A DNA stretch of 10,841 nucleotides from Flavobacteriaceae bacterium. GTDB lineage: Bacteria > Bacteroidota > Bacteroidia > Flavobacteriales > Flavobacteriaceae. Positions 1 to 6,335 of the stretch are shown in pieces. The stretch spans positions 1 to 10,841 of the forward strand of contig JABDMQ010000022.1 in NCBI GenBank assembly GCA_013001365.1. The letters run 5' to 3'. Numbering within the stretch: position 1 is the first letter of the stretch; every line of letters begins with the position of its first letter. The translations under genes and the position numbers were made by a program. A model generated the notes under the pieces. The model saw nothing but the letters and a program-made list of their open reading frames with translations. It was not told where the DNA came from and did no database searches.

Positions 1-1
1 T

Positions 2-118
2 ACAAAAGAAGACCTTGAAGAACTACTTTCAGAATTAAAGGTCATGTTCCTTTCGGATGGCGAATATGATATCCTTGAGCATAACATGATGCTATGGCTG
101 AGAAAAATCATATCATAG
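2..118 (+). CDS. C-terminal end of an unidentified protein (5' partial)
   Basis: An open frame runs from the window edge to a TAG stop at 116-118 and encodes 38 residues that begin TKEDLEELL and end LWLRKIIS. The peptide is acidic then hydrophobic and looks helical, as expected for the end of a globular domain. It lies on the same strand as the following hydrolase gene, with only a 2-nt gap if that gene starts at 121, or a 25-nt overlap if it starts at 94. It is therefore probably the upstream member of the same operon. Too little is visible to name the family. ATP-grasp ligases are sometimes found beside the two downstream families, but I see no ATP-grasp motif in these residues. Confidence 0.6.
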   Translation, partial: TKEDLEELLSELKVMFLSDGEYDILEHNMMLWLRKIIS

Positions 119-120
119 TC

Positions 121-954
121 ATGCAAAGGCTTTCGACTCAAGAAATCATTGAAAAAATCCAAGCAGAAAAGACATTTTCTGCAGTTTCAGACGACTATTC
201 ATTCACTTTGAAAATATCCAATTATGTTCCATATGTTTGTGGGGCAGTGCATGATGGGCATAACTTTAGGAGAGAGTTATGGGCTAAATGCCTTCATTCT
301 GAATATGACCGCTGGTACGAAGAAGATCCAGAGACAAGGAATATGGTCATATCGCACCCAATAATTATCTCTGGCCTGGATTCAAGATTCGAATATGATT
401 TGAACAGGGCACCTGAAAATGCCATTTATGAGGATGCCTGGGGCAAACAACTTTGGAAAATCCCTTTAACGAATCAAGAAAAATCAATTTCATTGGCTAA
501 GCACACTGCTTTTTATGAAGTAGTACATACTTTAATGACAAAAATTGAATCTAAATTCGACTTAGCGATTGTCTTCGACATGCATAGTTACAACATTAGG
601 AGATGGGATAGGGAAGTGCCAACATGGAATTTAGGAACCTCTAATATTGACAATGATCGATTTGGTGATTTTGTAGAGAAATGGCGACAGAGTCTTGAAG
701 AAATCCAGTTTCCATATCAAATAAAGTCTACAGCTAAAATCAATGATACTTTCCAAGGCAATGGATATTTCTTGAAATTCATTACCAAGAACTTCAAGAA
801 TACTTTAGTTTTGGCAACTGAAATAGCCAAGGTTTACTGCAATGAATACGATCAAGTGATCTTTCCTGAAGTTGTTTCGATAGTTGAGAAAGCGTTGAGG
901 GAGAAGATACCACAGCATGCTACCAAATTTCATAATGAATTCAGTCCACAATGA
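121..954 (+). CDS. N-formylglutamate amidohydrolase family protein (FGase-like metallohydrolase)
   Basis: This resembles the N-formylglutamate amidohydrolase family (PF05013), zinc-dependent hydrolases related to carboxypeptidase-type amidohydrolases. Family members cleave N-formylglutamate, but many are of unknown specificity. Counting from the upstream ATG at 94 (286 residues), visible conserved blocks are AVHDGHNFR at 51-59 with candidate metal-ligand histidines, SRFEYDLNR at 97-105, VFDMHSYN at 160-167, the NLGTSN block at 179-184, GNGYF near 222-226 and LATEIAKVYC at 240-249. I prefer the ATG at 121 (277 residues). It gives a 2-nt gap to the preceding stop instead of a 25-nt overlap, and the protein then begins MQRLSTQEI; the 94 start remains possible. 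There is no signal peptide, so it is cytosolic. Its stop overlaps the next gene as ATGA, implying translational coupling with the QEGLA metallopeptidase. There are no histidine-utilisation genes nearby, so a role in histidine degradation is unlikely. The substrate is unknown. Confidence 0.85.
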   Translation: MQRLSTQEIIEKIQAEKTFSAVSDDYSFTLKISNYVPYVCGAVHDGHNFRRELWAKCLHSEYDRWYEEDPETRNMVISHPIIISGLDSRFEYDLNRAPENAIYEDAWGKQLWKIPLTNQEKSISLAKHTAFYEVVHTLMTKIESKFDLAIVFDMHSYNIRRWDREVPTWNLGTSNIDNDRFGDFVEKWRQSLEEIQFPYQIKSTAKINDTFQGNGYFLKFITKNFKNTLVLATEIAKVYCNEYDQVIFPEVVSIVEKALREKIPQHATKFHNEFSPQ

Positions 955-2111
955 TTAAGCCTAGTATATTAGAAAAGTACCAAAGCATTTTCGATATTGA
1001 TAGTAATCTTAACAGGTTAGTGCAGAAGATCGAGGTATTGAAATACATCAATCCACTAAATATCGAAAGTGAGAAGAAGAAGTTCTATAAGGCTAAATAC
1101 AATTATGAACCCGAATTCCATTATCCAAAGATCAATTTCGATGGTTATAAATTGCATCGATTGTTCTTTAGTCAAAGATTAGAACGAATAAAGGAAGAGG
1201 AGATCAGGCAATTATATGAAGATGTTATTTATGAATATTCAGGATTGATCGAGTGTATCCAAACTATTGGTACAGGACAGAAATTCTATTATAATAGCCT
1301 AAGATCATTTGGCACACCAACCGAAAACGATATTGAGAACGCCAAATTCATCCTGAGATTCGACGATTCGGAGTTCGATGAGGACATGTTACCCATGTAT
1401 AATGCTGATGATGCTATTTCATTCTTCAAGGAATTCAATACGCGATATGGGTTCGATTTTAAAATCAAGACATCCAATCATATTTCAGCGGCTGCAATGG
1501 TCCTGAACAATACTCAGACGCTAATTGTCAAGAAAAATCATAAATTCAGTAAGAATCAATTAAACGTGCTTGCTAACCACGAGATTGGCGTCCATTTGGT
1601 TACCACGTTCAATGCACTTGAGCAACCACTAAAGGTTTTTTCGAATGGCTTTCCAAACAACATTCAGACCCAAGAAGGATTGGCCGTTTTATCGGAATAT
1701 ATGTCTGATTGCCTTACATTAACTAGGCTCAAAGAGCTATCTTTTAGAATCATTGCCGTTGATAGTCTTGCCAAAGGATATACGTTTACGGATACGTTCG
1801 ATCTGCTTTACAATCAATATAAACTAAATAGGGACAAGGCTTTCTCAATTACCTTGCGCGTTCATCGTGGTGGTGGTTTTACCAAGGATCATTTATATCT
1901 AGGTGGCCTTAAGAAAATCTACGATCTATATATGAAAGGAGAAGATCTTTCTGATCTATTGACCGGCAAAGTAAACTTGACATATGCCTCACTGATCACT
2001 AAACTTCAGGATATGGGATTGGCCGAATCTCCAAAATTCATTACAGATTCTTATCGCGAAAACAATAATTGCAACAGCAACCTTGATTTCATACTTAAAA
2101 GCCTGAAGTAA
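951..2111 (+). CDS. DUF1704 / QEGLA-motif zincin-like metallopeptidase (flavohemoglobin expression-modulating QEGLA motif family)
   Basis: This 386-residue cytosolic protein carries the hallmark of the DUF1704 family: NIQTQEGLAVLSEY, with QEGLA at 241-245. It also has a gluzincin-like metal site, NHEIGVH at 209-215 (H210, E211, H215, spacing HExxxH), with E242 of QEGLA the likely third ligand. Further family-typical blocks are RVHRGGGF at 303-310 and YLGGL at 316-320. The bacterial family was named for an effect on flavohemoglobin expression. Eukaryotic relatives (KIAA0895/MATCAP group) are carboxypeptidases that remove the C-terminal tyrosine of alpha-tubulin. Peptidase chemistry here is therefore well supported, but the substrate is not known. 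The start ATG overlaps the stop of the FGase-like gene by 4 nt (951-954), so the pair is coupled. No terminator is evident immediately downstream. Confidence 0.9.
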   Translation: MIKPSILEKYQSIFDIDSNLNRLVQKIEVLKYINPLNIESEKKKFYKAKYNYEPEFHYPKINFDGYKLHRLFFSQRLERIKEEEIRQLYEDVIYEYSGLIECIQTIGTGQKFYYNSLRSFGTPTENDIENAKFILRFDDSEFDEDMLPMYNADDAISFFKEFNTRYGFDFKIKTSNHISAAAMVLNNTQTLIVKKNHKFSKNQLNVLANHEIGVHLVTTFNALEQPLKVFSNGFPNNIQTQEGLAVLSEYMSDCLTLTRLKELSFRIIAVDSLAKGYTFTDTFDLLYNQYKLNRDKAFSITLRVHRGGGFTKDHLYLGGLKKIYDLYMKGEDLSDLLTGKVNLTYASLITKLQDMGLAESPKFITDSYRENNNCNSNLDFILKSLK

Positions 2112-2204
2112 TTCATATAGTTCTTATTGAGGTGTAGTCTGTGTATATAGGTCTTTCATCGAAAAATTCTACATCTTTTCTTGGTTCGTCAAATAATTAG
2201 GCGG

Positions 2205-2216
2205 TATATCGATATA
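2205..2216. repeat. 12-bp perfect palindrome upstream of the secreted-protein gene
   Basis: The sequence TATATCGATATA is a perfect inverted repeat in the gap between the QEGLA gene and the secreted-protein gene. It ends 25 nt before the -7 box at 2242. It could be a regulator binding site, but AT-rich palindromes arise by chance fairly often in such DNA. Confidence 0.3.
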
Positions 2217-2241
2217 ATGAAGATGACGCCGTGATCAGTAA

Positions 2242-2249
2242 TATCTTTG
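2242..2249 (+). promoter_or_regulatory. Bacteroidota-type -7 promoter box (TATCTTTG)
   Basis: TATCTTTG matches the TAnnTTTG consensus of the Bacteroidota primary sigma factor exactly and ends 34 nt before the ATG at 2284. No good TTG -33 element is present at the usual spacing, so the promoter may be weak or may need an activator. It indicates that the secreted-protein gene is transcribed separately from the peptidase pair. Confidence 0.45.
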
Positions 2250-2283
2250 GATTGTAATCATAGTATTACTTGAATTGAATATC

Positions 2284-2652
2284 ATGAAAAATATCATTCT
2301 AATAGCAGCCTTTTTTACTTTCAGCTTGGGTTTCTCACAGAACTTCACTGAAAACTATACGGCATCAATTGTAGAAGATATTAATGATTTTGAATCGTTG
2401 GATACAGATGCTACAGAACTGGAAATGTTTGATATAACTAGCAATATGGTTAGTGGAGATGTGCAATTCAACGCATCAGATAAAATAGATTACATCAATA
2501 TATACAATTCCCACCAAGAAGAAATCTTCTCAGCTAGAGGAACGATTATTGAAAACAATAAAATCAATATATCGTTTCTTCCTGCTGGCACTTATTACCT
2601 AGAAGTGGTTATAGGTAGTAACAGGGGATCGCATGAAATCATTAAACCCTAA
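2284..2652 (+). CDS. small secreted protein with a type IX sorting-domain-like C-terminal region
   Basis: Starting at the ATG at 2284 (a TTG three codons upstream is less likely), this is a 122-residue protein. Residues 1-18 form a classical signal peptide: MKN, then a hydrophobic core, ending GFSQ. The mature part starts with an acidic segment of about 40 residues. The rest reads like a type A Por secretion (T9SS) sorting domain: DKIDYINIYNSHQEEIF near 66-82, NNKINISFLPAGTYYLEV near 91-108, then a C-terminal HEIIKP. In T9SS cargo such domains usually follow a large catalytic or adhesive module, and none exists here. It may be a stand-alone beta-sandwich, a very short cargo, or a decayed remnant of a larger protein. 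It is monocistronic between a -7 box and a strong terminator. The exact function is unknown. Confidence 0.75.
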   Translation: MKNIILIAAFFTFSLGFSQNFTENYTASIVEDINDFESLDTDATELEMFDITSNMVSGDVQFNASDKIDYINIYNSHQEEIFSARGTIIENNKINISFLPAGTYYLEVVIGSNRGSHEIIKP

Positions 2653-2680
2653 GTTAATTTTTTTCGATTAAGTTTTTGGT

Positions 2681-2716
2681 AACCCTGGGTCTATGCTAAG
2701 ACCTAGGGTTTTTTTT
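2681..2716 (+). terminator. strong rho-independent terminator of the secreted-protein gene
   Basis: A 12-bp stem, AACCCTGGGTCT (2681-2692) with AGACCTAGGGTT (2699-2710), contains one G-T wobble and has a 6-nt loop. It is followed by an uninterrupted T-tract to 2716. It sits 28 nt after the stop of the secreted-protein gene. On the minus strand the same hairpin is followed by mixed sequence rather than a U-tract, so it works best for + strand transcription, although the hairpin may also protect the 3' end of the convergent transcript. Confidence 0.85.
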
Positions 2717-3131
2717 ATTGCATGAATTTTTCTTGAAGATCAGGAGTAGGAATCATGCATTCATCTTTCTTGCCATACCATTTGTAACGATTTTTAGCGA
2801 TGTAATCATAAACCCAATTCCTAATGAAGGTCGGGACAATAAAAAACACACCCATTAGGTTTCTTGGGAAGCCTAGGTCTTTGGCAATTCTTAATGCTGC
2901 AGAAGATTTATGGCTTATCCCTTTTTCTTGAGAATACAAGATTATAGAATCCATCTTGGCGGAATCTATTTCATGTTTTTCTATAACTGATTTACCAACT
3001 TCAGATTGCAAAGGAGCAAAACGAAACATATCCTTTTTATCGTGCTTGATTATATAAAGGATAGACGCATTGCAAAGGTTGCAAACGCCATCGAAAAGAA
3101 CCAATTTCTTATGCTTAGGTAAATCTTTCAT
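2715..3131 (-). CDS. DCC family (DUF393) thiol-disulfide oxidoreductase-like protein
   Basis: This 138-residue protein has the DxxCxxC motif that names the family: LFDGVCNLC, with D14, C17 and C20, in a thioredoxin-like context close to the N-terminus. It is followed by RFAPLQSEVGK at 37-47 and a C-terminal RYKWYGKKDECMIP block (115-128) typical of the family. Members are predicted thiol-disulfide oxidoreductases, but their physiological substrates are not established. There is no signal peptide, so it is probably cytosolic. The start codon overlaps the stop of mutS2 (ATGA at 3128-3131), so it is translated from the mutS2 transcript by coupling. Its stop codon lies in the T-tract of the convergent terminator. 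Whether the pairing with mutS2 is functional or only positional cannot be told from one genome. Confidence 0.9.
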   Translation of the reverse strand: MKDLPKHKKLVLFDGVCNLCNASILYIIKHDKKDMFRFAPLQSEVGKSVIEKHEIDSAKMDSIILYSQEKGISHKSSAALRIAKDLGFPRNLMGVFFIVPTFIRNWVYDYIAKNRYKWYGKKDECMIPTPDLQEKFMQ

Positions 3132-5293
3132 TTTGCTTCTACCAGTTCTAATAGGTCAACACTAACATTGGTCGTAAACATACCATAATTAACAACAGCT
3201 TTGTCTTTTTCGATAGTATCAATGCTTCCTATGGCCTTACCATCAAACATACGCACACGATCACCGATCTTAAGAATTGGTCTTGGTTTCTTCGTAACTT
3301 CTTTCTCCTGTGCTTTCTTGGCCTTCTTCTTTTTCCTTATGGCATTGACTTTTTGTTCTGCCTCTTTTATTATTTGGGCTTCCTTGGCTCTTTCGGCTTT
3401 TATCTGCTTGGCAGATTGCTTTTTTCGTTTTGAGTTCTCTATTTGAACTATCTTGAACAACTCTTCCAGCAAATTCCTTTTTCTTTTGTTGATGAAAAAA
3501 TTCTCAGCTGCATCATTTACTTTTCTACCTAGCCTGATCAATCTTTGATTACTATCATACAATTCTTGATAGCTTTCTAACTTTTTTTGCATTCGTGCAT
3601 TAATGGCCTCCAGTTTATCTGTTTCCAAGAGCTTCTTCTGCTCGTTGACCTTCAAGGACCGTTCAGTTTTTTCAAGTTTGGAGCGTTCCCTTTGGAGTTT
3701 TGCAATCGTTTTATCAAAACGGACCTTCCCACGCTCTATTTTCTTCTTGGACCTATTTATCAAGCTATAGGGAATTCCATTCTTCTGTGCTACTTCAAAT
3801 GTGAACGAACTACCTGCTTGGCCAAGAACTAGTTTGAACAATGGCTCAAGGGTCTTGTTATCGAATAACATATTGGCATTTTGCATATTGGGCAATTCGT
3901 TGGCCAATAACTTGAGATTGGAATAATGTGTTGTGATAATACCAAATGCCTTTCTTTCATAAAATACCTCAAGAAATGTTTCGGCCAAGGCACCACCTAA
4001 CTCCGGATCACTACCTGTGCCAAATTCATCGATCAAGAACAAGGTGCGTTCGTTGCACTTCTTCAAGAAATAGTTCATTTGTTTCAAACGATAACTATAC
4101 GTGCTTAAATGGTTCTCAATAGACTGATTATCACCAATATCACTGAGTATGTTCTGGAAAAAACACATGGAGCTACGTTCATGAACAGGCACTAAAAGTC
4201 CGCTTTGCAACATGACTTGTAATAGACCCACTGTCTTCAGGGTAATGCTTTTACCACCAGCATTGGGTCCAGAAATCACAATAATGCGATTATCATTGGT
4301 CATCTCGATGGTTTGTGGAAACGTCTTGATGCCTTGGTCCTTGTTCGTTAAATACAAGAGTGGGTGAAAGGCATCCCTGATAAACAATCGTCGTTCGGAA
4401 TTGATTTCAGGCATGATAGCATTCATGGAACGCGCATATTTGGCCTTTGCCGAAATAACATCCAATTTGACCAGATAATCTTGATATTGACTTAACAATG
4501 GGAGGGAAGGCCTTATGAATTCAGTCAGGTCTTTTAGTATCCTATTGACCTCCTCTTGCTCTTCATAAAGTAGATTGTTCAGCTCTCGAGTTTGACTAAG
4601 CGTTACTTCTGGTTCAATATAAACGATACTACCAGTTTTGCTACCACCCATTATGGCACCTTTTACCTTCCTTCTATACATGGACCGCACTGCAAGAACA
4701 CGACGATTGTCAACAACCGACTCACGAATGTCGTCAAGATATTCTAGGTTATGATAGGTATTAAGTGCAATTGTAAAACTTTGATTGATCTTGCCCTTGA
4801 GCCCATTAATCATTTTACGGATCCGCAACAACTCCTCTGACGCATTGTCCTTGACTTCGCCAAATCTATTGATGATGTTGTCAACTTCATTTATGATATG
4901 CTCTGTGACTTCGATCTGCGAAGCACGTTCATTCAAGACAGGATAGTACTCCTTGAATTTTTCAAAGAACTTGATCAGGCTATTTATCGTTAGACTTATG
5001 TCTTGAATTCTCCGAAAACTCTCTAGTTCAAGAACGGTATTCTCAACATTCAAGAGTTTGAGCTCTTTCGAAATATCTGGAAACCCATGATTGGGTATCC
5101 TGTTCTCATTCTCAAAAGAAGCAACATATTCGTTGCATTCTTGCAAGGCATGAATGATTTCTTCTGATTGCGAATATGGTTGAATTAAAAGCGTAGCTTC
5201 TTTACCAAGATCTGAAATGCAATATTCAGAAACTTGATCAAGTACCATTGGGAATTCCAGGTCCGTTAGTGTTTTTTCGTGAATTCTAATCAT
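3128..5293 (-). CDS. mutS2: MutS2 family DNA-binding ATPase, lacking the Smr endonuclease domain
   Basis: A 721-residue MutS2. MutS2 proteins bind branched DNA and act against recombination, and some rescue collided ribosomes, rather than performing mismatch repair. The N-terminal core and clamp/lever region (about 1-300) lacks the MutS mismatch-recognition domain, as expected. The ATPase shows Walker A GPNAGGKS at 342-349, a signature region with HLSTYSYRL at 395-403, Walker B LFLIDEFGTGSD at 418-429 and the H-loop TTHY at 454-457. A long charged coiled coil follows (about 512-665, very rich in Lys and Glu). The protein then ends in a small KOW-like beta domain (KIGDRVRMFDGKAIGSI, 675-691) and stops at VEAK. 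The C-terminal Smr nuclease domain of Bacillus-type MutS2 (roughly 785 residues) is absent. The first gene of a two-gene operon, it is coupled to the DCC gene and has a -7 box 17 nt upstream of its ATG. Confidence 0.95.
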   Translation of the reverse strand: MIRIHEKTLTDLEFPMVLDQVSEYCISDLGKEATLLIQPYSQSEEIIHALQECNEYVASFENENRIPNHGFPDISKELKLLNVENTVLELESFRRIQDISLTINSLIKFFEKFKEYYPVLNERASQIEVTEHIINEVDNIINRFGEVKDNASEELLRIRKMINGLKGKINQSFTIALNTYHNLEYLDDIRESVVDNRRVLAVRSMYRRKVKGAIMGGSKTGSIVYIEPEVTLSQTRELNNLLYEEQEEVNRILKDLTEFIRPSLPLLSQYQDYLVKLDVISAKAKYARSMNAIMPEINSERRLFIRDAFHPLLYLTNKDQGIKTFPQTIEMTNDNRIIVISGPNAGGKSITLKTVGLLQVMLQSGLLVPVHERSSMCFFQNILSDIGDNQSIENHLSTYSYRLKQMNYFLKKCNERTLFLIDEFGTGSDPELGGALAETFLEVFYERKAFGIITTHYSNLKLLANELPNMQNANMLFDNKTLEPLFKLVLGQAGSSFTFEVAQKNGIPYSLINRSKKKIERGKVRFDKTIAKLQRERSKLEKTERSLKVNEQKKLLETDKLEAINARMQKKLESYQELYDSNQRLIRLGRKVNDAAENFFINKRKRNLLEELFKIVQIENSKRKKQSAKQIKAERAKEAQIIKEAEQKVNAIRKKKKAKKAQEKEVTKKPRPILKIGDRVRMFDGKAIGSIDTIEKDKAVVNYGMFTTNVSVDLLELVEAK

Positions 5294-5310
5294 GCTTTGC
5301 TACAAGAATG

Positions 5311-5318
5311 CAAAGTTA
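5311..5318 (-). promoter_or_regulatory. -7 promoter box for mutS2 (TAACTTTG on the minus strand)
   Basis: On the minus strand this reads TAACTTTG, a perfect match to TAnnTTTG, 17 nt upstream of the mutS2 ATG (5293). No exact TTG -33 box lies at 17-23 nt. The position implies a very short 5' untranslated leader. Confidence 0.5.
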
Positions 5319-5334
5319 CATATTAAGGTCGAGA

Positions 5335-5381
5335 GTGCGAAGCACGTAGAAATTTTGGTCAGCTTTAGCTGAATGTGCTTC
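5335..5381. repeat. nested inverted-repeat cluster between mutS2 and ung
   Basis: Three inverted repeats lie within 47 bp. GTGC-GAA-GCAC (5335-5345) is a short hairpin. TCAGC-TTTA-GCTGA (5359-5372) is a perfect hairpin with a 4-nt loop. GAAGCAC (5339-5345) also pairs perfectly with GTGCTTC (5375-5381), enclosing the second hairpin. The first and third pairings share GCAC and are mutually exclusive, so two alternative folds are possible. There is no U-tract, so it is not a standard terminator. It may be a REP-like intergenic palindrome, a regulator site for the divergent promoters, or a degenerate mobile repeat. Confidence 0.45.
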
Positions 5382-5456
5382 AATGTTATAATATGGACTT
5401 TTTTAATTGTCTATATCAGTAGTTAACGAAGTTAGGTTTTTTGAGCAAGTAAATCA

Positions 5457-5519
5457 ATGGAATCGCTTAGCCTTTTATCAAGCAATTTCACGCAATTGTA
5501 TTATTTTAGAAGTCTATGA
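5457..5519 (+). CDS. possible 20-codon upstream ORF coupled to ung
   Basis: An ATG at 5457 opens a 20-codon frame (begins MESLSLLSS, ends YYFRSL) whose TGA at 5517-5519 overlaps the ung start as ATGA. This geometry matches translational coupling. However, it is very short, has no recognisable ribosome binding site and no similarity I know, so it may be chance. A TAGGTTTT sequence at 5433-5440, one base off the -7 consensus, with a TTG at 5407-5409, could be the promoter for this leader and ung. Confidence 0.2.
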   Translation: MESLSLLSSNFTQLYYFRSL

Positions 5520-6181
5520 ACGTCGATATCCATCAGAGTTGGAAAGAGCATTTACAACCCGAATTTGAAAAGCCCTATTTCAAGTTACTAACAAGTTTTG
5601 TAAAGCAAGACTATTCAGAGCATACCTGCTATCCGCCAGGGAAGCAGATCTTCGCGGCATTCGATCATTGTCCATTTGATAAATTAAAAGTCGTTATTAT
5701 TGGTCAAGATCCTTATCATGGTGTTGGACAGGCCAATGGTCTTTGCTTTTCTGTAAACGATGACATTCCTCACCCGCCTTCATTAACCAATATTTTCAAG
5801 GAGGTAGAAAACGATCTAGGAATTCCTTATCCTAATACTGGAAACCTGGAAAAATGGGCAGACCAAGGCGTTATGTTACTTAATGCAACACTGACAGTCA
5901 GGGCAAATAATGCTGGCAGCCATCAAGGAAAAGGTTGGGAAATCTTTACAGATGCTATTATCCAAACAATCTCGGATAAAAAAGAAAATATCGTGTTTTT
6001 ACTCTGGGGAGGGTTTGCTAAAAAGAAATCGACACTAATAAATGAAAGTAAGCATTTCGTATTGACGAGTGGTCATCCTTCGCCATTAAGTGCAAATAGA
6101 GGATTGTGGTTTGGCAACAAGCATTTCAGCAAGACTAACTCCCTGTTGGAGCAAGTTGGGCTGGAACCTCTTGAGTGGTAA
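5516..6181 (+). CDS. ung: uracil-DNA glycosylase, family 1
   Basis: This 221-residue protein is the usual length for family-1 UDG, the enzyme that cuts the N-glycosidic bond of uracil in DNA and starts base excision repair in the cytosol. All signature blocks are present: the water-activating loop GQDPYHG at 63-69 with catalytic D65, the PPSL stretch at 87-90, GVMLLNATLTV at 118-128 with the uracil-binding N123, the WGGFAKKK block near 164-171, and the minor-groove intercalation loop GHPSPLSA at 186-193 with H187. No residues are missing, so it should be active. It is divergent from mutS2 and appears monocistronic. Its last 47 bp overlap an antisense small lipoprotein-like ORF. The ATG at 5516 is supported by the MNVDIHQSWKEHL start expected for the family. 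Confidence 0.97.
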   Translation: MNVDIHQSWKEHLQPEFEKPYFKLLTSFVKQDYSEHTCYPPGKQIFAAFDHCPFDKLKVVIIGQDPYHGVGQANGLCFSVNDDIPHPPSLTNIFKEVENDLGIPYPNTGNLEKWADQGVMLLNATLTVRANNAGSHQGKGWEIFTDAIIQTISDKKENIVFLLWGGFAKKKSTLINESKHFVLTSGHPSPLSANRGLWFGNKHFSKTNSLLEQVGLEPLEW

Positions 6182-6311
6182 TAGGCTTGTTTATAACTTT
6201 AGGTTGTGTGTTTTCTTTTTGAGGCTTTTTAGTAGAATTACAGCTAAAAAAAAGTAGTAAGAAATTTAGAGTTATTAGAGATCCTAATACAATAGTAATT
6301 GTTAAAATCAT
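6135..6311 (-). CDS. putative small lipoprotein, convergent with and overlapping the 3' end of ung
   Basis: A 58-codon ORF on the minus strand runs from ATG (6309-6311) to TAG (6135-6137). The protein begins MILTITIVLGSLITL, has a hydrophobic stretch of about 20 residues ending LLLFFSC, and C24 sits in a lipobox-like position. It then continues as a Lys-, Gln-, Pro- and Thr-rich tail ending QLAPTGS. This architecture suits a small lipoprotein or, alternatively, a single-pass membrane peptide. A promoter-like TTTG-N23-CATCTTTG lies 24 nt upstream of the ATG. The last 47 bp overlap ung on the opposite strand. The hydrophobic core includes a T8 run (A8 at 6246-6253 on +). I cannot name a family. 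Confidence rests on the signal-plus-tail architecture and the promoter, not on known homology. Confidence 0.55.
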   Translation of the reverse strand: MILTITIVLGSLITLNFLLLFFSCNSTKKPQKENTQPKVINKPITTQEVPAQLAPTGS

Positions 6312-6335
6312 AATTCTGTAGGTTGTTTCTTATTA

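Noticed and set aside
94..120. Upstream ATG of the FGase-like gene at 94
   Set aside because: Not excluded, but it overlaps the preceding gene by 25 nt. The ATG at 121 leaves a 2-nt gap and gives a protein starting near the conserved region.
3201..3832. Two + strand open frames of 81 codons opposite mutS2
   Set aside because: They are antisense to the Lys/Glu-rich coiled-coil region, whose biased codons create long Phe/Leu-rich complementary frames. There is no promoter or start context.
5433..5440. TAGGTTTT as the ung promoter -7 box
   Set aside because: It misses the final G of TAnnTTTG and lies 75 nt upstream of ung, so it is mentioned only as a possibility with the upstream ORF.
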